A stretch of DNA of 64,000 nt from Fen-1135 sp963705275 (GTDB lineage Bacteria > Desulfobacterota > Syntrophia > Syntrophales > UBA2185), in assembly GCA_963705275.1 (NCBI GenBank), contig OY970063.1:558001-622000 (forward strand), written 5' to 3'. The first letter of the stretch is position 1. Every line of letters starts with the position of its first letter. The notes under the pieces were generated by a model. That model had not been told where the DNA came from and ran no database searches. It saw nothing but the letters and a program-made list of their open reading frames with translations. A program made the translations under genes and the position numbers. Below, piece after piece: positions 57,203 to 64,000 of this stretch.

Positions 57203-57530
57203 TCCCCCTTATGCCGGCAAATCGGCGCCTGCGATTTCTTCTGCAGAAGTCTCGTACTACCGGCCGTCGGCACGTCCCGCCTATACGAAGTTTTCAATAA
57301 GAAAAAATGGACAATTGGCAAAGCATCATTTATAAGAATACTGGTCGCTGTCTCTTCGTTTCGTCATACGAACTGGGACATGATTATGCGAATCTATGGT
57401 CACTGCGGGTTACTGCGCCGTCCTTCGCAAAGCCGTTGCGCCAGGATCAGTCCGTATTAATGTTGAGGAAGAAAACAACTACGAAAAAGCAAAGAATACA
57501 ATAACCGATTTTTCTTGGAAAGGAGGTTCT
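57203..57530. other. non-coding gap
   Basis: About 330 bases after dnaJ with no supported gene. A short palindrome CTTCTGCAGAAG occurs near 57238. AAAGGAGG lies just before the next gene. Confidence 0.4.
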
Positions 57531-57935
57531 ATGATTATACGAAAGAACTGGTTAGCATTATTAATCATTGTAATTTTTTTCACTTCCGGCTGCCCTGCAG
57601 CGGTGGTAGGCGGCGCTGCCGTCGGCGCAGGTTCGGGAACATACTTCTACATCAATGGCGAGCTCAAAACGGATTACTACTACCCTCTTGACAAGGTATG
57701 GTCAGCCTGTGAAAAAACTGTGGCAGACATGCGCGGTTTGGATGTTGAACCCCTCAAAGAAATAGGTTCAGGCAAAATTACGGCGATGATTGAGAATGAA
57801 AAAGTTCAGATCACCGCAAATTACAAGACGATAAACGTTACCACCGTTTCCGTACGGGTGGGTGTCATGGGTGACAGACTTGCATCGCAGCTCCTGCATG
57901 ACAAAATCGCTGATAATCTCACGAGAAAGAGGTGA
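57531..57935 (+). CDS. DUF3568-like lipoprotein
   Basis: A 134-residue lipoprotein. The signal MIIRKNWLALLIIVIFFTSG ends at the lipobox Cys (TSGC), then comes a Gly/Ala stretch (AAVVGGAAVGAGSGTYFYING) and a small domain with YYPLDKVWSACEKTVADM. The pattern fits DUF3568-type proteins of unknown role. ATG 57531 has AAAGGAGGTTCT upstream; the longer frame from 57396 is not supported. Confidence 0.75.
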   Translation: MIIRKNWLALLIIVIFFTSGCPAAVVGGAAVGAGSGTYFYINGELKTDYYYPLDKVWSACEKTVADMRGLDVEPLKEIGSGKITAMIENEKVQITANYKTINVTTVSVRVGVMGDRLASQLLHDKIADNLTRKR

Positions 57936-57978
57936 CAATAGTATTCATACCGCCTTTATTCACTAACAGGAATATGTG

Positions 57979-58950
57979 ATGAAAAAAAAACTGGCGCTGG
58001 GAATTATTCTCGGCGCTTTTCTCGTCTATCTATCTATCAGGGGAATCCATTTCCAAGACGTCGCCCAAGGCTTCAAAACTATCAAGTATGGGTATGTGCT
58101 GCCTGTATTGATAATCATGTTGATCATGCAGGCATTAAGATCCTTACGATGGGGATTCATACTGAGTCCCATAGTCAAGGTCGATCAGCTTTCCCTTTTC
58201 TCCGTGACAAGCGTAGGCTTCTTAGCCATTTTCGCCATCCCGGCACGTCTGGGTGAACTGGCACGCCCCTATCTGATCACAAAAAAATGTCATATACGGA
58301 TGACGGCCGCCGTCGGCACTATTCTCGTGGAGCGCGTCTTTGACTGCCTCACTGTACTGCTAATTTTCCTTCTTGCTCTATTCTTTACGCCCTTTCCCCC
58401 ATGGCTGATCAGATCCGGCATCATTTTTTTCCTGATCACTCTGATCATATTGGTTGGCATGATATTCATGATATTGAAAAGAGAGGTGTCTCTCAGGGCC
58501 CTAAATTCTACTTGCAGGAAACTCCCCGAAAGATATACTCTGAAACTGAACCATTTGTTCCATCAATTTATCGACGGATTCAAGATCATAACTGATCCCA
58601 AACTCCTCTTCCATGTGATCTCTCTATCCATCGTTATATGGCTATTGGATGTCGTTGCGATATATTTCATGTTCTTAGCCTTCGGATTTACCCTGCCTCT
58701 TGCCGCTCCCTTTGTCGTGATGATTATACTTATGATCGGGATTAGCATACCCGCGGCACCGGGTTTCGTAGGGAATTGGCATTATTCCTGTATATTGGGA
58801 CTTTCCCTATTCGGCATTCCCAAGGCAGAGGCCTTTACCTTCTCTGTTATGTTTCATATTATATGCGTGGGAATAATCATCATTCTCGGATTGATGTTCT
58901 TGCCCTCAAACAAATTTTCTCTCTCAGATCTGAGCCGGCAGGAAAATTAA
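57979..58950 (+). CDS. flippase-like membrane protein (LPG synthase TM family)
   Basis: About 323 residues with some eight membrane helices. Matches the lysylphosphatidylglycerol synthase-type/AglD-like integral membrane family: LRSLRWGFILSP, GFLAIFAIPARLGELARPYL, VERVFDCLTVLL, and IPAAPGFVGNWHYSCILGLSL. The RLGE(L/A)xRP motif is the family hallmark. Probably moves or modifies a lipid-linked substrate; the substrate is unknown. GTG 57976 or ATG 57979 may start it. It converges with ntrX four bases away. Confidence 0.82.
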   Translation: MKKKLALGIILGAFLVYLSIRGIHFQDVAQGFKTIKYGYVLPVLIIMLIMQALRSLRWGFILSPIVKVDQLSLFSVTSVGFLAIFAIPARLGELARPYLITKKCHIRMTAAVGTILVERVFDCLTVLLIFLLALFFTPFPPWLIRSGIIFFLITLIILVGMIFMILKREVSLRALNSTCRKLPERYTLKLNHLFHQFIDGFKIITDPKLLFHVISLSIVIWLLDVVAIYFMFLAFGFTLPLAAPFVVMIILMIGISIPAAPGFVGNWHYSCILGLSLFGIPKAEAFTFSVMFHIICVGIIIILGLMFLPSNKFSLSDLSRQEN

Positions 58951-58954
58951 CCCA

Positions 58955-60325
58955 CTACGGTTTCTGTGTATCGTCAATACCGTATCTCTTGATTTTCCTG
59001 TGAAGGTTGCTCCGCTCTAAACCAATGGCCTCCGCAGTCTTCGAGATATTTCCATCAAACTCCTTCAGTTTCTTTATTATATATTCCTTTTCAAAATCCA
59101 TTTTCGCCGACCTGAAAGAGTCTGACGCAAACAAAGGGACAGTTGCATCGGGCATCTGATGGCTTTCTTCTGTCAGCGGAGGGATATCATTTGCCGTGAT
59201 CTCGTCGTGGGACACCATAATGACGAGCCGCTCAATGAAATTTTTCAACTCCCTTACATTGCCCGGCCAATCATGCTCTATCAGTTTGGACATGGCGTCA
59301 GCGGCGATTGTCTTTTCCTCCTCGTGTTCCTTCAGGCTGAATTCTTTTAGAAACCAGTTAGTCAGTATGGGAACGTCCTCTTTCCGTTCTCTTAATGGGG
59401 GGACTCTGAGAGGTATGACGTTAAGCCTGTAGTAGAGATCCTGCCTGAATCTTCCTGCTTCCATCTCCAGTTCAAGATCTTTGTTAGTGGCGGCAAGCAC
59501 TCTCACATCCGTAGGTATGAAAGTGTTTCCTCCCACCCTCTCAAATTTCTTCTCCTGAAGAATTCTGAGAATCTTCGCCTGAGCCTTCAGGCTCATGTCC
59601 GCCACTTCGTCCAGGAAGAGAGTCCCTTCATGAGCAAGATCAAATTTTCCTCTCTTTTTCTCAGTCGCACCTGTAAACGAGCCTTTTTCATGGCCGAAAA
59701 GTTCACTTTCTATCAGATCCTCCGGAATAGCGGCGCAGTTTACCTCGACAAAAGGCTTATATGCTCTCTTGCTCAACCTGTGTATCGATCGGGCAACGAG
59801 TTCCTTGCCCGTCCCATTTTCTCCCATGATTAAGATCCATGCATTCGTGGGCGCAACGATACTGATCATCTCTTTCAATTCAAGTATCGGTGCACTGTTA
59901 CCGGTAAGTTCATAGTCCTGGCTGATTTTCTGCTTTAATAATTTATTTTCCTCTTCCAAATTAATCAACTCAAACACGTGATTAACAATGAGTATCACCT
60001 TTTCCATGGACAGGGGTTTCTCAAAGAAGTCAAAAGCCCCCAGCTTCGTGGCCTTGACCGCCGTCTCAATAGTCCCATGGCCGGATATCATTATAACCCT
60101 TATCTGAGGGTGTTGCGATTTGATCATCTTGAGGGTCTCGATGCCATCAACGCCGGGAAGCCATATATCCAGGATAACAAGATTTGGCAGTTCTTCCTTT
60201 ACGATTTTGAGGGCTTCTTCGCCGCTCGCTGCTGTCATTACTTCATATCCCTCGTCTGTCAGGATGGACCCCAGGGATTGACATATACTCTTTTCATCAT
60301 CTACAATCAGTATTGTCTTTTGCAT
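58955..60325 (-). CDS. ntrX: NtrX-like sigma-54 response regulator
   Basis: A 456-residue response regulator. The receiver starts ILIVDDEKSICQSLGSIL with phospho-Asp in LVILDIWLPGVDG. The AAA+ part has GENGTGKELVARSIH, GSFTGA in place of GAFTGA, and RLNVIPLRVPPLRERKEDVP. The Fis-type helix-turn-helix is ISKTAEAIGLERSNLHRKIK. It lies 54 bases after the NtrY-like kinase, its evident partner. The symbol rests on similarity and pairing, not on shown nitrogen control. Confidence 0.9.
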   Translation of the reverse strand: MQKTILIVDDEKSICQSLGSILTDEGYEVMTAASGEEALKIVKEELPNLVILDIWLPGVDGIETLKMIKSQHPQIRVIMISGHGTIETAVKATKLGAFDFFEKPLSMEKVILIVNHVFELINLEEENKLLKQKISQDYELTGNSAPILELKEMISIVAPTNAWILIMGENGTGKELVARSIHRLSKRAYKPFVEVNCAAIPEDLIESELFGHEKGSFTGATEKKRGKFDLAHEGTLFLDEVADMSLKAQAKILRILQEKKFERVGGNTFIPTDVRVLAATNKDLELEMEAGRFRQDLYYRLNVIPLRVPPLRERKEDVPILTNWFLKEFSLKEHEEEKTIAADAMSKLIEHDWPGNVRELKNFIERLVIMVSHDEITANDIPPLTEESHQMPDATVPLFASDSFRSAKMDFEKEYIIKKLKEFDGNISKTAEAIGLERSNLHRKIKRYGIDDTQKP

Positions 60326-60379
60326 AATTCAACTAAAGCCCGTTCAACTATTTTACATCGGAGAAATTATTAATAACCG

Positions 60380-62623
60380 CTAACCTGAATCAGTGCCCTC
60401 AGGAATCGGCAATTCGAAAGCCACAATGGTCCCTGTGGGCGCATTATCCCGGACGCTTACGTGACCGTGATGATCCGATATAATCGTGCTCACTATAGCA
60501 AGACCCAGCCCCGTGCCAGTTCTTTTCGTGGAAAAGTAGGGCTCGAACATCTTTGCCTTATAACTGTAAGGCACACCATAACCGTCGTCTGCAACCTCTA
60601 CTTTAGCCTTCTTATGGTTCCTATCAAAGGCAGTTCTGACCACAATACAACCACTATTCTTGCTTACGGCAGCAACCGCATTATCCAGAAGATTGATCAT
60701 GACGCGCTTTATCTGCTCGGAATCGAGATTCAGTTTCGGTATATTTTCATCTGTCTGAAAATCAAATTTGATGTCTTTATGTGCATCTTGAAAAAAAACA
60801 ACGGAATCCATTATGACCTCATTGAGATCGCTGAGAACAGGATTGGTAACAGGAAGTTGCGCATAGCGGGAAAAGGCATTGACCAGGTTTTTCAACACAT
60901 CAACCTGATCTATTATTGTCTTGGTGCATTCGTTAAAAATGGCACCATCGTCACTCAGCCTTTCAGCGTATTTCTTCTGCAATCGCTGGGCTGAGAGTTG
61001 GACAGGCGTCAATGGATTCTTAATCTCGTGGGCCATTCTCCGGGCAACCTCTCTCCATGCCGCTGCTCTCTCAGCCTTACGAATCTGCGTGAGATCTTCA
61101 AAGACGACTACCATACCCATATAATTGCCGTCATCGTCGCTTATTACCGTTATCGTCATCAACACTGTTAATACTCTGCCTCTAAGCATTAACTCCAATT
61201 GCCTCTCTATGAAATTTGTTCCATTCTCTTTCAGTTCCCTAGACAATTCATCCACTACAACCAGATGTTCAGCAATTAACACATCCTGGAATCGTCTGTT
61301 GAGGACTTTCTCCGTCTTTATGTCTAACATTTCTTCGGCGGCTTTATTGATGATTGTTATGACGTCATTACGGTCAATGGAAACAACGCCGGCGGAGACA
61401 TTGCCAAGAACTGTTTCCATATATTTTCGTCGCTGCTCAAGGTCTATATTCGCCTGTTCCAGTCCTTCCTTACTTCTTTTTAAGTCTTTTGTCATCTTAT
61501 TGAAAGAATCGACCAGAATTCCTATTTCATCGTCCGCCACGATATCGATCTGATGGTCCAGTTCCCCACGGGCTATCTTATTTGTTGCCAGAGCGAGATC
61601 CTGTATGGGTACAGTAATGCCCTTGGCAAGATACAGTCCGAACCATGTTGCGGAAAAAATGACCAAAAACGTCACGATGAAGAGCGTAATGATATAGGTA
61701 AACTTTATTGGATTTTTTAACAGCGTAATCTGCCCGTACTGCTCCGACGTCTTTGAAATGATTCCCATCCTATTTACAAATTCTTTGGGGATGTGATAAT
61801 TGACTGCAACAACGCCGATGACCTCCGCCGGACTCACATAGGAATAGATGGGAGCCACGCCGCGAATCAGATCACCAACCTCTGATGATTCCACGACAGA
61901 CACTTCCTGACCTGTAAAAACGTCTTCAAGCATCTTCGGACTGAGAGGTTTCGGCTCGATATTGGGGTTATCGGGATCTCTTATGAGAAGATTTCTCTGC
62001 TGGTTATTAAAGTAAACCTCAAGCAGTCCCAGTTTATAATTCTTCTGACGCTGCTCAATTAAGGCTTTCAGATATTGTGCCCTGTCTTGGTCGTATAGGC
62101 GATTTTTCGTGATATCGGAACTGATCTGTTTGGCATAATATTTCGCTTGATCCGCTGACTGCTGATAATAGACGTGCGCAATCTCGACGGTCTTGTTCAA
62201 GGCATCGCCGATGGTAATGTTAAACCAGTTCTCTATGCTGTATGAAAAGACACTTATGGCAACTAAAAACAGTGTTACAGTGGGAATCAAAGATAACCCC
62301 ACAAACGCGGCCACGAGCTTAGTTCGGAGTTTCGATCCCAGAACCCCGCGTTTACCTTCGAAAAGTAGTTTGACGACATTTCTGACTATCAGAAAAACAA
62401 GCAGGAGTATCAGAATTACGAGGATCAGGATGATATTGATATTTACAATCAGACCGAGGATAAGCACGTTGCTCGAAATGGGAAGAAAGGCTCCCATGCG
62501 AGAGATCTGAATTCCCAGCAAACTCACCATGACAATGAGAAAGATAATGACAACGATGACTACGCGTTCTCTCTTGCGCCTTCTTAATTCCCGATCATTT
62601 TTGATTAAATGGTCCCTAAACAT
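60380..62623 (-). CDS. ntrY: NtrY-like membrane histidine kinase
   Basis: About 747 residues. Two N-terminal helices (VVIVVIIFLIVMVSLLGIQI and the region after it), a third helix before a large extracytoplasmic sensor, a fourth helix (ITLFIVTFLVIFSATWFGLY), HAMP (about 345-400), PAS, HisKA with REVARRMAHEIKNPLTPVQL, and HATPase (LLDNAVAAVSKN, GTGLGLAIVSTII). ATG 62623, two bases after the DUF4390 stop, is preferred to the frame start at 62653. Forms a two-component pair with the NtrX-like protein. Confidence 0.92.
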   Translation of the reverse strand: MFRDHLIKNDRELRRRKRERVVIVVIIFLIVMVSLLGIQISRMGAFLPISSNVLILGLIVNINIILILVILILLLVFLIVRNVVKLLFEGKRGVLGSKLRTKLVAAFVGLSLIPTVTLFLVAISVFSYSIENWFNITIGDALNKTVEIAHVYYQQSADQAKYYAKQISSDITKNRLYDQDRAQYLKALIEQRQKNYKLGLLEVYFNNQQRNLLIRDPDNPNIEPKPLSPKMLEDVFTGQEVSVVESSEVGDLIRGVAPIYSYVSPAEVIGVVAVNYHIPKEFVNRMGIISKTSEQYGQITLLKNPIKFTYIITLFIVTFLVIFSATWFGLYLAKGITVPIQDLALATNKIARGELDHQIDIVADDEIGILVDSFNKMTKDLKRSKEGLEQANIDLEQRRKYMETVLGNVSAGVVSIDRNDVITIINKAAEEMLDIKTEKVLNRRFQDVLIAEHLVVVDELSRELKENGTNFIERQLELMLRGRVLTVLMTITVISDDDGNYMGMVVVFEDLTQIRKAERAAAWREVARRMAHEIKNPLTPVQLSAQRLQKKYAERLSDDGAIFNECTKTIIDQVDVLKNLVNAFSRYAQLPVTNPVLSDLNEVIMDSVVFFQDAHKDIKFDFQTDENIPKLNLDSEQIKRVMINLLDNAVAAVSKNSGCIVVRTAFDRNHKKAKVEVADDGYGVPYSYKAKMFEPYFSTKRTGTGLGLAIVSTIISDHHGHVSVRDNAPTGTIVAFELPIPEGTDSG

Positions 62624-62625
62624 GC

Positions 62626-63192
62626 CTAGTAAACAATCCCCTGTCGATACCAATCAGTTTCAAAATCCCAGAGAGAAACGAAGAATAAGACATATTCCAT
62701 ATGCATGGGAAGCCGTATTTCATCCAGTTTTGCCTTGACCATGACGTAGTAAGAACCGTTTTTCTGCAAATCTTTCAATGAAGCCACTACAATGCCATTC
62801 AATTCAGACATGGCCTTTTGGGCTGCCTCAAAATCTTGAAATTCTGATTGCTTACTTCCTCCCGTTGACGATATATAAAAGACCTTCCTCACATTATCAT
62901 ACTTGATTGTTTGTTTGACAATCACACTGGAAATCTTCTCGTCGATCCAGTTCGGCCTTTCTTGATAAAGGTCAAGTAAAAAAGTGAATGTCGTCGGTAC
63001 GCCTGCGAGAATGGCTGACTCCATCCTTTTCGTATAACAATTAGTCACCTTCGCATAGACCATTACGTGATCGTCACTATCAGTGATGACAATATCCGCT
63101 ATCCTCGCGTCCCGACGGTATGAACTCAGGGGAAAAACAAGAAAGAAATAACAGGCAAAAAATACAGCCAAGAAGAGAATCGGTTTACGCAT
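62626..63192 (-). CDS. DUF4390 protein
   Basis: About 188 residues with an N-terminal membrane anchor or signal (MRKPILFLAVFFACYFFLVF). The exported part includes GVPTTFTFLLDLYQERPNWID and ends FFVSLWDFETDWYRQGIVY, typical of DUF4390 proteins that commonly precede NtrY-type kinases. ATG 63192 puts the signal at the N terminus; the frame extends to 63231. It may act in the kinase's sensory input, but this is inference. Confidence 0.8.
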   Translation of the reverse strand: MRKPILFLAVFFACYFFLVFPLSSYRRDARIADIVITDSDDHVMVYAKVTNCYTKRMESAILAGVPTTFTFLLDLYQERPNWIDEKISSVIVKQTIKYDNVRKVFYISSTGGSKQSEFQDFEAAQKAMSELNGIVVASLKDLQKNGSYYVMVKAKLDEIRLPMHMEYVLFFVSLWDFETDWYRQGIVY

Positions 63193-63427
63193 ACAAGCGC
63201 CCTGCGCCGACTTGTGCCATGATAGACACACACAAATATTTTTTTTGAGACTTGCCGGTCTTTACCAAATGCATATTGTTAGCCGGAACGTGTACCTCAA
63301 GTTCCCTCGCCATCAACCTATAGATTTATTTACTATTTTGATTGTTTACACGGTATACTAAGAAAGTGCGCTTTAAAAAGCAAGTGTAATTTAAGGAAGG
63401 ATTGGTAGATAAAAGGCAGCAGATGCC

Positions 63428-64000
63428 TCACGCGACGGGCACCGAAGCATTTACTGTGTCGAGAACGCTGAAAGACGGAATGTTGAGAGACTTAAATTCT
63501 TTTTCACTGCTGTCTCCTTCAATATGACGCACTATCTTCCAGCAGTCTTGGTGAGCCATTAGTTCCTTGAGGAGAAGATTGTTTAACCGGTGTCCTGATT
63601 TGTAAGCTACAAAATGGCCGATGATCGGCATACCTAAAAGCGAAAGGTCGCCGATGGCATCAAGAATCTTATGCTTCACAAATTCATCGTGGCATCTCAA
63701 ACCTTCTTTATTGATAACCCTCAGTTCGTCCAGAACTACAGCATTTCGGAGAGATCCCCCGAGCGCCAGACCTTTTGCCTGAAGATATTCCACATCCTTT
63801 AGAAAACCAAATGTCCGGGCTTGGCATATATCCCTTTCGTAAGCGACATCAGAAAAAGTCATATCATAAGACTGCCGACGGATGAGAGGATGCTGAAAAT
63901 CAATCTCGTAGGTAATCTTAAACTCCGGTGAGGGCAGCAGCATAGCTGTGCCATCTCCTTCCGAGACACAGACCCTCTTTTTAATCACCAGCAATTTTTT
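63428..64000 (-). CDS. lpxC: UDP-3-O-acyl-GlcNAc deacetylase LpxC, 5' part outside the window
   Basis: C-terminal about 190 residues of the zinc enzyme that commits UDP-acyl-GlcNAc to lipid A. Conserved: ARTFGFLKDVEYLQAKGLAL, GGSLRNAVVLDE, DEFVKHKILDAIGDLSLLG (metal ligand His and Asp) and YKSGHRLNNLLL (catalytic His). The frame stays open to the window edge. It shows the host is a lipid A-bearing Gram-negative. Confidence 0.93.
   Translation of the reverse strand, partial: KKLLVIKKRVCVSEGDGTAMLLPSPEFKITYEIDFQHPLIRRQSYDMTFSDVAYERDICQARTFGFLKDVEYLQAKGLALGGSLRNAVVLDELRVINKEGLRCHDEFVKHKILDAIGDLSLLGMPIIGHFVAYKSGHRLNNLLLKELMAHQDCWKIVRHIEGDSSEKEFKSLNIPSFSVLDTVNASVPVA

Noticed and set aside
1..64000. 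CRISPR arrays, rRNA operons and ordinary tRNA genes
   Set aside because: No regularly spaced repeats and no rRNA or tRNA signatures other than the tmRNA were seen.

Overview
The window looks like a chromosomal segment of an anaerobic deltaproteobacterium (Desulfobacterota), most likely a syntrophic fermenter of the Syntrophales type. This rests on gene content, not on a marker phylogeny: CoA-transferases and acyl-CoA enzymes, an Ech-type energy-converting hydrogenase, fused Nuo/Nfn flavoproteins, PPDK, NtrX/NtrY-type regulation and lpxC. Most of the DNA has moderate GC. The first 0.9 kb is much richer in GC and may be foreign or a misjoin.

Layout. 1-0.9 kb: partial alpha/beta hydrolase. 1.4-11.1 kb: a PAS-LuxR regulator followed by acyl-CoA genes (two acetyl-CoA hydrolase/transferase-family enzymes, an SCP-x-type thiolase with its DUF35 partner, an acyl-CoA dehydrogenase, a CaiB-type CoA-transferase). 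11.4-16.8 kb: a cyclic-di-GMP block (PilZ protein, PAS/HD-GYP phosphodiesterase, PAS/GGDEF cyclase). 17.0-18.9 kb: AT-rich, gene-poor, apparently decayed DNA ending beside ssrA (tmRNA), then smpB and a broken ttcA-like gene. 21.2-25.3 kb: enolase and pyruvate phosphate dikinase. 25.7-28.3 kb: two separate ATP synthase subunit c genes around a Cache-domain protein. 28.8-33.5 kb: Cache-PAS histidine kinase and sigma-54 response regulator. 33.5-37.4 kb: engB, small membrane proteins, hypC, hypE and a cNMP-binding protein. 37.6-42.8 kb (minus strand): the six-gene ech operon, in the order echABCDEF. 43.4-51.1 kb (plus strand, divergent): nuoE, nuoF::nfnB fusion, nuoG::nfnA fusion and a separate nfnB/gltD. 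51.3-58.9 kb: housekeeping genes (fmt, rsmB, purC, dnaJ) with lipoproteins and a flippase-like membrane protein. 59-64 kb (minus strand): ntrX, ntrY, DUF4390 and lpxC.

Main observation. The Ech hydrogenase large subunit (echE) reads through one in-frame UGA. The UGA sits exactly where the first cysteine of the N-terminal Ni-binding motif (R-x-C-G-x-C) should be. A hairpin with the spacing and loop expected of a bacterial SECIS element lies immediately downstream. The C-terminal DPCxxC motif is unchanged. The simplest reading is a selenocysteine at the N-terminal terminal Ni ligand. The [NiFeSe] hydrogenases I know carry Sec at the C-terminal site instead.

How the genes may work together (inference). 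CoA-linked acid oxidation yields NADH and reduced carriers. The NuoEFG/Nfn-type flavoproteins would exchange electrons among NADH, NADPH and ferredoxin. Ech would couple ferredoxin oxidation to H2 formation and ion pumping, and HypC/HypE would help build its NiFe centre.

Caution. Many conserved genes (eno, ppdK, echA, nfnB, rsmB, an atpE, ttcA, the Cache protein, the Cache kinase) are interrupted by frameshifts. In several, removing one base per break restores the normal family length exactly, so indel errors in the sequence are likely. The echE UGA needs a substitution, not an indel, so it belongs to a different class.
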